Assembly (NCBI GenBank): GCA_902477615.1
Contig: CABSHY010000020.1
Coordinates: forward strand, 1 to 11,626
DNA from: an uncultured Sutterella sp.
GTDB lineage: Bacteria; Pseudomonadota; Gammaproteobacteria; Burkholderiales; Burkholderiaceae_F
Reading direction: 5' to 3'
DNA: 11,626 nt
In this document: piece after piece, positions 1 to 5,484 of the stretch
Layout: each line of letters starts with the position of its first letter
Numbering within the stretch: the stretch's first letter is position 1
Notes under the pieces: generated by a model
Database searches by the model: none
What the model was told of the DNA's origin: nothing
What the model saw: the letters and a program-made list of their open reading frames with translations, nothing else
Made by a program: the position numbers and the translations under genes

Positions 1-819
1 GCCTTGAATTTCGTGGCGAACTTTGGTGCCGACTCCACGCGTCCGGGCTCTGGCACGATGAACTACTTGGGTAGCTATCGCTTTGAAATTAAGTACACGG
101 AACCTGCTGGTTACAAGCAAGGTGGTGCAGAAGCCCCGAGCGCTTTGATGGCCATGAACCGTTCGATTGCCAAGATTGCTGACGTGAAGTCGCCTTGGGA
201 CTTGGATAAGAAGGCTGAACGCACGACCTATACGGTGGGTGTGTCTCGTTGCGATGATGCCAAGCCCGGTGAACGTTCTCGTTCTTGCACGTTGATGGTT
301 GATATGCGCTCGCCCACGCAAGGTCCTTTGAGTGCCATTCGTGCTCAAATCGAGCCGACCTTTAAGGCCGCTTTGGACGAAGAAAATGCCAAGTACGGTC
401 GCAAGACCGGTGACAAGGATGCCGTGTCGATGGAATTGGTATGGTTTGGCGATCGTCCGGCTTACCAACGTCCGCATTATAACGACATCGCCTCTCAAAT
501 TTATTGGCAAAGCGCTCACACGGTGGGTACCGACATCATTAAGGAATTGCCCACGCGTGCTGCTAGCTTAAACGACAACGTGCCCGCAGCCGTTGGTGTG
601 CCGACCGTGAACTTTAACGTTCATACGCCTGCTGTTAGCGGTGGTGGTCACTCCTTTAACGAATGGGGTATCCCGGGTGACGCCGTTGCTGAAGGTAAGC
701 GCATCTTCCGTATGGTGTTGATGGGCTTGACGGCCGCCGGTTACCACACGAGTTCCGGCAAGGTGATTGCACCGACCGCAGCCGATATGGGTAACCGTAC
801 GACTGAAGATATGTATTAA
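1..819 (+). CDS. M20-family metallopeptidase, C-terminal part (5' end outside window)
   Basis: The reading frame is open at the window edge, so only about the last 272 residues are visible and the N-terminal half with most metal ligands is missing. Counting the TTG at 4 as residue 1, residues about 24-130 align with the M20 lid/dimerisation domain and the rest with the second half of the catalytic domain. Recognisable marks are VDMRS (99-103), FGDRPA (148-153), a SLNDN segment (188-192) where relatives have STDSN, and GGGHSFNEW (213-221), whose His216 is the expected last metal ligand. The family hydrolyses amide bonds of peptides or amino-acid conjugates; the substrate here is unknown. The lid is unusual: where relatives read GPGGHS this protein reads EPAGYK (33-38), and the GGTSVN-type loop is replaced by a Cys-flanked stretch (Cys83, Cys95). 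The next gene starts 26 bases on and is probably co-transcribed. Family assignment is firm, substrate is not. Confidence 0.88.
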   Translation, partial: ALNFVANFGADSTRPGSGTMNYLGSYRFEIKYTEPAGYKQGGAEAPSALMAMNRSIAKIADVKSPWDLDKKAERTTYTVGVSRCDDAKPGERSRSCTLMVDMRSPTQGPLSAIRAQIEPTFKAALDEENAKYGRKTGDKDAVSMELVWFGDRPAYQRPHYNDIASQIYWQSAHTVGTDIIKELPTRAASLNDNVPAAVGVPTVNFNVHTPAVSGGGHSFNEWGIPGDAVAEGKRIFRMVLMGLTAAGYHTSSGKVIAPTAADMGNRTTEDMY

Positions 820-845
820 TTGCACGCCATGGAAAGGAGTTCATG

Positions 846-1271
846 ATGAAAGCAAAATTATTAGTGGCTTTGTTGGGTTCTTTGGCTGCCGGCGTTGCAA
901 TGGCTGAAGTCTCTAGCGTTTTAACGGTTGATATCGCCGGTCCCGGCGGTCACAGTAACGGGGCTTACGGTCGCACCAATGCGGTTCACGCTTCGGCTCG
1001 CGCGATTATGGAAATTGAAAAAGCCATTCCGTCGCAAAAGCAATGCGTGGTTTCTGCCTTAAACGGCGGTAACTCGGTTAACTCCATCGCTCAAGACGGT
1101 CATTTCAAGGTGTCTTTGAAAGCCAAAGACGCCAAGGAAATGGAAGCGTTAAAGAAGAAGGTGGATGCGGCTGTTGCTGCTGGCGTGAAGGCTGAAAATG
1201 ACTTCCGTGGTGTGAAGGAAGGCGATATGACGGGTGGTGTGCCTGCTCATGTTCGTTATACCATCAAGTAA
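846..1271 (+). CDS. small secreted protein: stand-alone M20 lid/dimerisation-like domain
   Basis: A 141-residue protein with a clear signal peptide: basic MKAK, a hydrophobic core, and an AMA-E cleavage site after about residue 20. I chose ATG 846 over ATG 843 because the AGGAG at 835-839 lies 6 bases from 846 but only 3 from 843. The mature protein carries GPGGHS (32-37) followed by a helix ending in RAIMEIE, then GGNSVNSIA, the two hallmark motifs of the M20 peptidase lid domain. No catalytic domain is attached: there is no HxD, EE or GGGHS segment. It aligns without gaps over about 26 residues with the lid of the peptidase encoded just upstream, which lacks those motifs. I infer a periplasmic partner of that enzyme, possibly supplying the active-site His in trans. 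A substrate-binding or vestigial role is also possible. The domain call is good; the function is inference. Confidence 0.8.
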   Translation: MKAKLLVALLGSLAAGVAMAEVSSVLTVDIAGPGGHSNGAYGRTNAVHASARAIMEIEKAIPSQKQCVVSALNGGNSVNSIAQDGHFKVSLKAKDAKEMEALKKKVDAAVAAGVKAENDFRGVKEGDMTGGVPAHVRYTIK

Positions 1272-1294
1272 GCGACTCAACTTTAAGTAGTGGC

Positions 1295-1331
1295 AAAGAC
1301 CGCTGACGGGGAGACTCGTTGGCGGTTTTTG
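1295..1331 (+). terminator. Rho-independent terminator of the M20 operon
   Basis: AAAGACCGC pairs with GCGGTTTTT (one G-U) around a loop of about 18 bases, and the T-run is part of the descending arm. It starts about 23 bases after the stop of the small lid-domain gene and separates it from the ATPase islet. Confidence 0.75.
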
Positions 1332-1342
1332 TTGGGCGTTTG

Positions 1343-1388
1343 AAATGGTATCAATGGTATCAATTGGGTGATACTATTGATACCATTT
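1343..1388. repeat. inverted repeat of four TGGTATCA half-sites (cluster 1)
   Basis: Two TGGTATCA copies 9 bp apart (1346-1353, 1355-1362) face TGATACTA and TGATACCA, also 9 bp apart (1369-1376, 1378-1385). The 20-bp arms have one mismatch and flank a 6-bp spacer ATTGGG. The layout suits a cooperatively bound operator better than a terminator, since no T-run follows. The binding protein is unknown. Confidence 0.75.
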
Positions 1389-1475
1389 GTGAATATTTTG
1401 AATGTAATGACTAAGTTTTAACATATTGAAAATAAATAGAATTTACTAAATCTTTTCGACGGATAGTTGATGAAG

Positions 1476-1511
1476 AATGGTATCAATCGAGTGATACCAT
1501 TGATACCATTT
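1476..1511. repeat. inverted repeat of three TGGTATCA half-sites (cluster 2)
   Basis: AATGGTATCA (1476-1485) faces TGATACCATT (1492-1501) across a 6-bp spacer ATCGAG, the same spacer length as in cluster 1. A further TGATACCA follows 9 bp on (1501-1508). Half-site sequence, 9-bp period and 6-bp central gap all match cluster 1. Confidence 0.75.
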
Positions 1512-1561
1512 GAGTCGACGAATTTGTCCTTGGTTACCTTAAGAATTTTAACCGTATAGAA

Positions 1562-1588
1562 AATAAGCTTATTTCCAATAAGCTTATT
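1562..1588. promoter_or_regulatory. tandem AATAAGCTTATT palindromes, likely operator
   Basis: The perfect 12-bp palindrome AATAAGCTTATT occurs twice (1562-1573 and 1577-1588), with starts 15 bp apart. The second copy ends on the first bases of the proposed -35 box of the ATPase promoter, so a bound protein would probably compete with RNA polymerase. The regulator is unknown. Confidence 0.6.
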
Positions 1589-1615
1589 GATGATAAGGTT
1601 ATTTTTTCGTATACT
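1587..1615 (+). promoter_or_regulatory. sigma70-type promoter of the ATPase gene
   Basis: TTGATG (1587-1592), a 17-bp spacer and TATACT (1610-1615) place the transcription start near 1621-1623. That leaves a leader of about 25 bases before the SD-supported ATG at 1647. This spacing also argues against ATG 1623 as an ordinary start. Confidence 0.65.
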
Positions 1616-1646
1616 CTAAAGCATGTACAAAGTGGAGATGCGAGAA

Positions 1647-3050
1647 ATGGCCTATACATCAGTAAATATCAATCGTTTTTACGGCCGAGAACGAGAACTA
1701 CAACTCTTGAAAAAATTTCAAGAAGATGTTTTTGAACGTGGAATCAGTCGATTTGTCGTCGTAACGGGAAGAAGGCGTATTGGCAAAACGCGTCTAATTG
1801 AAGAAGCGTTGCCCGATAGCACCAAGATGCCAACAATCTCCATTTACGTTGCGTCACAGCTGGCCAATTCGAATTTGACGGACTTTGTTCATGAAATTCA
1901 AAAGGCGCTAGAGATTCCTTATCCCTTAGCGATCTCCAGCTACGAAGACGCTTTTGCCCTCATTTTTAAAGAAGCCGAACGTCGTCCGATAACGCTAGTG
2001 CTGGATGAATTTCAAAACTTTAATGTGGTTGATCCGACCGTCTTTGATACATTGCAAAGGTTGTGGGATCGTCAACATCAAAAATCAAAAATCTTGATCG
2101 TAACTTGCGGATCTGTGGCAAGTAGCATGAGAGATATTTTTGAAAATGGAAAGGCCCCTCTTTTTGCCAGAGAAAGTGCATTCATTCGCTTGATGCCATT
2201 TTTACCGCAATTGTTAAAAACAATCTTGTCAGATCATAAGAGAGATTTCACAGGCGAAGATTTGTTGTCGCTATACGCCTTTACCGGCGGCGTTGCGCAT
2301 TATGTGAAGTCCTTTTTAGCAACGGGTGCATTAACTTTTGATGAGATGCTCAATCAATCATTGTTGTTTAATTCTGGGTTGATTTCAGAGGCGCAACTCA
2401 TGATTGCTGCGGAGTTTAAGGGCAACGCTTCTCGGATGAATGAAATCCTGATGGCGATTTCTCAAGGTCGATGCAAGCGCTCTGAACTTGCGTCCTTGTT
2501 TGATGTTGATATATCCGGGCACTTGCACCAATTGGAAAATATGTATGGCTTAATTGAGAAGGTTGAGCCACTCGGAAAAAATGGTGCGAAGAGAAAGCGT
2601 GTTCGTTACGAGTTGACGGATGAACTATTGGATTTTTGGTACACATTCTGTCTCCCTAATCTCAAAATGCTCCAGTCAGATAAAACGATGGCGTTGCGAG
2701 AATTGATCAAGAGTGGATACCCAACCTGGTCTGGGCGAATTTTGGAGCGACTGTACCGCCGTCACTTCAGAAATCTTGGGATTTTTACCGATGTTGGCCC
2801 ATGGTGGGACAAAAACGGTGAAAACGAGATTGACTTGGTTGCAGTCAATAGTGTCCATAAACGTATAGTTTTTGCCGAAGTTAAGCGTAATGAGGACAAA
2901 ATTGATTTGAATACGCTAAAGAAGAAAGTGGAGGCATTTTTGACCTTTAACCCTGAGTATGCTTCTTACAAACAGGAGACACTAGCTTTGTCGCTAAAAG
3001 AGTTGTCGGCAGACGGAGTGTTGCCATTTTTGAATGAAGCTGTTGACTAA
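1647..3050 (+). CDS. AAA ATPase with C-terminal PD-(D/E)XK nuclease-like domain (COG1672/DUF234 type)
   Basis: A 467-residue protein when started at ATG 1647, which has GTGGAG at 1632-1637 nine bases upstream. ATG 1623 would give 475 residues but would sit on the predicted transcript start. In order: an FYGRERE entry motif, Walker A GRRRIGKT (41-48), Walker B LVLDEF (117-122) and a TCGS sensor-like turn (153-156). A TGGVAHYV segment follows (about 214-221), then a winged-helix-like linker (about 262-322) and a C-terminal DUF234 domain. That last domain shows a nuclease-like pattern: Glu367, Asp396 in NEIDLV, and Glu411-Val-Lys413. Members are widespread in archaea and anaerobic bacteria; their role is not established to my knowledge. 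The gene is visibly AT-richer, with different codon use from the queA-secF block, and is bounded by terminators, suggesting acquisition. No partner gene is adjacent. Confidence 0.88.
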   Translation: MAYTSVNINRFYGRERELQLLKKFQEDVFERGISRFVVVTGRRRIGKTRLIEEALPDSTKMPTISIYVASQLANSNLTDFVHEIQKALEIPYPLAISSYEDAFALIFKEAERRPITLVLDEFQNFNVVDPTVFDTLQRLWDRQHQKSKILIVTCGSVASSMRDIFENGKAPLFARESAFIRLMPFLPQLLKTILSDHKRDFTGEDLLSLYAFTGGVAHYVKSFLATGALTFDEMLNQSLLFNSGLISEAQLMIAAEFKGNASRMNEILMAISQGRCKRSELASLFDVDISGHLHQLENMYGLIEKVEPLGKNGAKRKRVRYELTDELLDFWYTFCLPNLKMLQSDKTMALRELIKSGYPTWSGRILERLYRRHFRNLGIFTDVGPWWDKNGENEIDLVAVNSVHKRIVFAEVKRNEDKIDLNTLKKKVEAFLTFNPEYASYKQETLALSLKELSADGVLPFLNEAVD

Positions 3051-3054
3051 TCAA

Positions 3055-3084
3055 AAAAAGAGGCGCTGGTGAACGCCTCTTTTT
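3055..3084 (+). terminator. Rho-independent terminator of the ATPase gene
   Basis: AAAAAGAGGCG (3055-3065) and CGCCTCTTTTT (3074-3084) form a perfect 11-bp stem with an 8-base loop. It begins five bases after the stop codon. The A-run on the left arm means it could also work on the minus strand. Confidence 0.9.
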
Positions 3085-3120
3085 CGTTGGACCAAGAAGT
3101 CTTTGTAGGACTGAGAGATT

Positions 3121-3147
3121 CGATAAACCAAGGAGAAAAGTTTATCG
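3121..3147. repeat. short perfect inverted repeat
   Basis: CGATAAAC (3121-3128) and GTTTATCG (3140-3147) are perfect 8-bp arms. The 11-base loop contains AAGGAG, a ribosome-binding-site-like sequence, but no start codon follows at a usable distance. The significance is unknown. Confidence 0.4.
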
Positions 3148-3304
3148 TCACCCTTGAGCTGGGAGAAAACTTCTTCAACGTTAGTTCCACCCCTTTAGGC
3201 CCTATCGTTTTAGAAGCTAGCTCAAACTTCTTTTTGATACTTAGCAATTTACCGAAGAATTCTTTAGCGAACCTTACGAAGTATCGTGGTTAGTAGTATA
3301 TTAA

Positions 3305-3319
3305 TGAGAATAATTCTCA
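3305..3319. promoter_or_regulatory. Fur-family operator-like 7-1-7 palindrome
   Basis: TGAGAATAATTCTCA is a perfect 7-1-7 palindrome, close to the Fur/PerR pattern TGATAATnATTATCA. A TATATT (3297-3302) lies directly beside it and could be a -10 box for rightward transcription, so the box would cover the transcription start. No protein gene lies directly downstream on either strand. Confidence 0.6.
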
Positions 3320-3387
3320 AATGCAAGCTATTTTGTTGTTTTCTTTGCGGATTCTCGTAACGGAGTGTATCAAAAGAGTCTCAAAAC

Positions 3388-3420
3388 AAAACCGCCGAAA
3401 GATTTCTCCTTCGGCGGTCT
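3388..3420 (-). terminator. ahpC terminator, possibly bidirectional
   Basis: ACCGCCGAA (3391-3399) and TTCGGCGGT (3410-3418) form a perfect 9-bp GC-rich stem about 20 bases beyond the ahpC stop. Read on the minus strand it is followed by a T-rich TTTTGTTTT tract. On the plus strand only TCTTTCTC follows, so rightward termination would be weaker. Confidence 0.8.
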
Positions 3421-3438
3421 TTCTCAGACTGAACCAGC

Positions 3439-4002
3439 TTAAATTTTGCCGATCAAGTCATTGGTCATCTTCATGGCCTTTTGCCCCGGACGCCATGCGG
3501 CAGGGCAAGCTTCACCAGGGTTGGCAGCCGTGTATTGAGCAGCTTGAACCTTACGCAAAAGTTCTTGAGCGTCGCGACCGATGCCACTGTCGTGCACTTC
3601 CATGACAACGACTTCACCGTTGGGGTTAATGACGAATGTGCCGCGTTCGGCCATGCCTTCTTCTTCGATGAGGACACCAAAGTTGCGACTCAAGGTAAGC
3701 GTCGGATCGCCAATCATCGGGAACTGCACCAAACCCACGGCAGGGCTGGATTCATGCCAAGCCATGTGTGTGAAGTGGCTATCGGTGGAGACCGCATAGA
3801 TTTCAACGCCAAGAGCCTTAAAGGCGTCGTAGTTAAGGGCCAAGTCTTGCAATTCGGTCGGGCAGACAAAGGTGAAGTCTGCCGGGTAGAAGAACACGAT
3901 GGACCACTTGCCAAGAAGGTCGTTTTGCGTGATGTCAACGAAGTCACCGTTGTGAAAGGCGGTTGCCTTGAAGGGGAGGAGGGTCTTTTTGAGTAAAGCC
4001 AT
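3439..4002 (-). CDS. ahpC: typical 2-Cys peroxiredoxin, alkyl hydroperoxide reductase subunit C
   Basis: A 187-residue cytoplasmic peroxiredoxin of normal length that reduces hydrogen peroxide, organic peroxides and peroxynitrite. The active site is intact: the YPADFTFVCP motif gives Pro40, Thr44 and peroxidatic Cys47. Arg120 lies in ERGTFVI, and the resolving Cys166 in GEACPAAW near the C-terminus marks the typical 2-Cys class. The GIGRDAQELLRKV helix is characteristic of the AhpC branch. AAAGGA lies about 8 bases before the ATG. No ahpF is adjacent in the window, so the reductant must come from elsewhere (a distant AhpF or thioredoxin). It is transcribed away from queA, with a Fur/PerR-like box 77 bases upstream of the start codon and a strong terminator behind it. 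Confidence 0.97.
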   Translation of the reverse strand: MALLKKTLLPFKATAFHNGDFVDITQNDLLGKWSIVFFYPADFTFVCPTELQDLALNYDAFKALGVEIYAVSTDSHFTHMAWHESSPAVGLVQFPMIGDPTLTLSRNFGVLIEEEGMAERGTFVINPNGEVVVMEVHDSGIGRDAQELLRKVQAAQYTAANPGEACPAAWRPGQKAMKMTNDLIGKI

Positions 4003-4022
4003 TTTATTATTCCTTTTTGTTT

Positions 4023-4040
4023 AAACCGAAACGTCGGTTT
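4023..4040 (-). repeat. hairpin in the ahpC 5' leader
   Basis: AAACCGA (4023-4029) and TCGGTTT (4034-4040) form a perfect 7-bp stem with a 4-base loop, about 20 bases upstream of the ahpC start codon. It would fold in the mRNA leader if transcription starts near the box at 4079-4093. A regulatory role is not shown. Confidence 0.45.
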
Positions 4041-4078
4041 TTCAATCAGTGTGTAGACACTTTAACATTATTTGTATT

Positions 4079-4093
4079 TGAGAGTCACTCTCA
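4079..4093. promoter_or_regulatory. Fur/PerR-like operator upstream of ahpC
   Basis: TGAGAGTCACTCTCA is a perfect 7-1-7 palindrome sharing TGAGA-N5-TCTCA with the box at 3305-3319. It is placed where an ahpC promoter is expected (77-91 bases upstream of the ATG, with AT-rich sequence next to it). I infer peroxide or iron control by a Fur-family protein such as PerR. Confidence 0.6.
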
Positions 4094-4192
4094 TTTGTAT
4101 CGAGGAATGTCAGGTTGTTAGAGGTGTAAAATCTGCTTAAATGTTAAGCAAAATATTTGTGTAAAAATCATAGAAATTTCAATTAATTACGG

Positions 4193-4261
4193 AGATAATC
4201 CCACTTTTCCCTAAGAGATAATCCAACTTTTTCCCGATAGATAATCAGACTTTTTTCTCAT
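4193..4261. repeat. three tandem 23-bp repeats
   Basis: Units begin at 4193, 4216 and 4239, giving an exact period of 23. Each opens with AGATAATC, followed by an ACTTTT stretch and a pyrimidine-rich end; the third is the most diverged. There are no spacers, so this is not a CRISPR array. From memory, multiple short end repeats of this style occur at the termini of IS21-family elements. No transposase is present, so at most this would be an IS remnant. Confidence 0.75.
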
Positions 4262-4431
4262 CAATTCCAAAAGGTTTTCTTTTTGAGGAATTTTTGAGGG
4301 ATCATTTCGTATTGAAAAATGAAGATTGAGTACGAGGGGGATTTGTTACTGTTATTGTTAATAAAAATACTAGAGAAAATCCTTTAAATTCGGTAAGATA
4401 GGCCCTCTTTCAACTTTTGGCCAGTAAAGCC

Positions 4432-5478
4432 ATGTCTGAACGCGAATTATTATTATCTGATTTCGATTACGACTTGCCTCAAGAGCGTATCGCACAGTTT
4501 CCCTTAGCTGATCGCAGCGCAAGCCGTCTTTTGCACGTCGAACCTGAAAAATTAACCGACTACCACTTCAAAGACATCGTCGATCTTCTTCGCCCCGATG
4601 ACCTTTTGGTGATGAATAACACCAAGGTGATCAAAGCCCGTCTTTTGGGTAAGAAAGAAAGCGGTGGTGCGGTCGAAGTTTTAATCGAACGTATTACGGG
4701 TGAGAAAACCGCCATTTCCATGGCGCGTGCGAGTAAAAGCCCCAAGGCCGGTACCAACTTAATTTTTGAAGCCGAAGGCCGTCAAGAAGTGGTCCACGTG
4801 ACGGGGCGTGAAGGGGAATTCTTCCTTTTGGAGTTTGAACACCCCGTTTTAGAAGTGTTGGATGTTTTCGGTAAAGTGCCGCTTCCTCACTACATCGAGC
4901 ACGCAGCAACCAAGGCCGATGAATCTCGCTATCAAACGGTTTATGCCAAAACGCCGGGTGCGGTTGCCGCTCCCACGGCCGGTCTTCACTTTACCGATGA
5001 GATTTTGAACGCCTTGCGTGAAAAGGGAATTCAAACGGCTTTTGTGACTTTGCACGTCGGTGCCGGTACTTTCCAACCGGTGCGAGTGGAAAAACTCTCT
5101 GAGCACGTTATGCACTCGGAGTGGTACACGATTAGCGAAGAGACCGTGAAGATGGTCAATGAGGCCAAAGCGACCGGTCGTCGTGTGGTCTCTGTCGGTA
5201 CAACGAGTCTTCGTGCGCTCGAGAGCGGTGCCGTCGCTAAAGGCGTTTTAGGGGCCGGAAGCCGAGATACGCGCTTATTTATTAGGCCCGGTTACGAATT
5301 CAAAATTATTGATGCGTTAATCACGAATTTCCATTTGCCGAAGTCCACCTTGATGATGTTGGTGTCTGCTTTAGCCGGGAAAGAACGCATTGAATCTGCT
5401 TACCAATATGCCATTGAAAAAGAATACCGATTCTTTAGCTATGGCGATGCCATGCTTTTGGAAAAAAAGCCGGAGTAA
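4432..5478 (+). CDS. queA: S-adenosylmethionine:tRNA ribosyltransferase-isomerase
   Basis: A 348-residue cytoplasmic enzyme that transfers and isomerises the ribosyl part of SAM onto preQ1 at tRNA position 34, giving epoxyqueuosine. Family blocks are intact: NNTKVIKARL (62-71), APTAGLHFT (180-188), HVGAGTFQPV (208-217), GTTSLRALES (256-265), ITNFHLPKSTL (297-307) and FSYGDAMLL (335-343). ATG 4432 gives the usual N-terminus (SDFDYDLP, then FPLADRSASRLL). A TTG at 4417 in frame would add five residues and is less likely. No strong ribosome binding site precedes ATG 4432. tgt follows after six bases, with its ribosome binding site inside the end of queA, so the two are an operon in one pathway. 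Confidence 0.97.
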   Translation: MSERELLLSDFDYDLPQERIAQFPLADRSASRLLHVEPEKLTDYHFKDIVDLLRPDDLLVMNNTKVIKARLLGKKESGGAVEVLIERITGEKTAISMARASKSPKAGTNLIFEAEGRQEVVHVTGREGEFFLLEFEHPVLEVLDVFGKVPLPHYIEHAATKADESRYQTVYAKTPGAVAAPTAGLHFTDEILNALREKGIQTAFVTLHVGAGTFQPVRVEKLSEHVMHSEWYTISEETVKMVNEAKATGRRVVSVGTTSLRALESGAVAKGVLGAGSRDTRLFIRPGYEFKIIDALITNFHLPKSTLMMLVSALAGKERIESAYQYAIEKEYRFFSYGDAMLLEKKPE

Positions 5479-5484
5479 TGACAA

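Larger units (their letters stand above)
1272..1646. other. AT-rich intergenic region full of inverted repeats
   Basis: This stretch holds no credible gene; the longest frames inside are a few codons. It holds the terminator at 1295, two TGGTATCA half-site clusters (1343-1388 and 1476-1511), two AATAAGCTTATT palindromes (1562-1588) and the ATPase promoter (1587-1615). After each TGGTATCA cluster comes a similar AT-rich segment (TTTTAAC followed by a GAAAATAA stretch, near 1416 and 1546). This suggests an old duplication of a unit of roughly 130 bp, now diverged. Confidence 0.7.
3051..3438. other. intergenic region between the ATPase gene and ahpC
   Basis: I see no credible gene here. Open frames exist on both strands (about 3069-3293 plus, 3047-3247 minus), but they run through the ATPase terminator, begin with GTG or TTG, and have neither a convincing ribosome binding site nor a recognisable sequence. 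Contents are the terminator at 3055, an 8-bp perfect hairpin at 3121-3147, a Fur-like box at 3305-3319 with promoter-like sequence beside it, and the ahpC terminator stem at 3391-3418. Confidence 0.65.
4003..4431. other. divergent intergenic region between ahpC and queA
   Basis: No gene is visible. The ahpC side holds a leader hairpin (4023-4040) and the Fur/PerR-like box (4079-4093). The middle holds the 23-bp tandem repeats. The last 170 bases are AT-rich and should contain the queA promoter; TAAGAT at 4394-4399 is a possible -10 box, but I find no convincing -35 at the right distance. No preQ1 riboswitch fold is recognisable. Confidence 0.6.

Noticed and set aside
1345..1494. Mini-frames starting ATG-GTA-TCA in both TGGTATCA clusters
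   Set aside because: Only six to nine codons, produced by the repeat itself, with no ribosome binding site.
3047..3293. Two overlapping small open frames between the ATPase gene and ahpC (66 codons minus, 74 codons plus)
   Set aside because: Both run through the ATPase terminator, start with TTG or GTG without a fitting ribosome binding site, and show no recognisable domain; chance frames are the simpler reading.
3321..3605. 94-codon plus-strand frame after the Fur-like box
   Set aside because: It crosses the GC-rich terminator stem and runs antisense into ahpC; no ribosome binding site and no recognisable sequence.
3481..3996. 171-codon frame antisense to ahpC
   Set aside because: It mirrors the codon structure of ahpC, whose active-site motifs are all intact on the other strand.
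4193..4261. CRISPR array
   Set aside because: The 23-bp units are directly adjacent with no spacers, only three copies exist and no cas gene is present.
4262..4431. preQ1 riboswitch before queA
   Set aside because: I could not find the short stem-loop with the A-rich tail and aptamer core; queA encodes a late step and is not a usual preQ1 riboswitch target.
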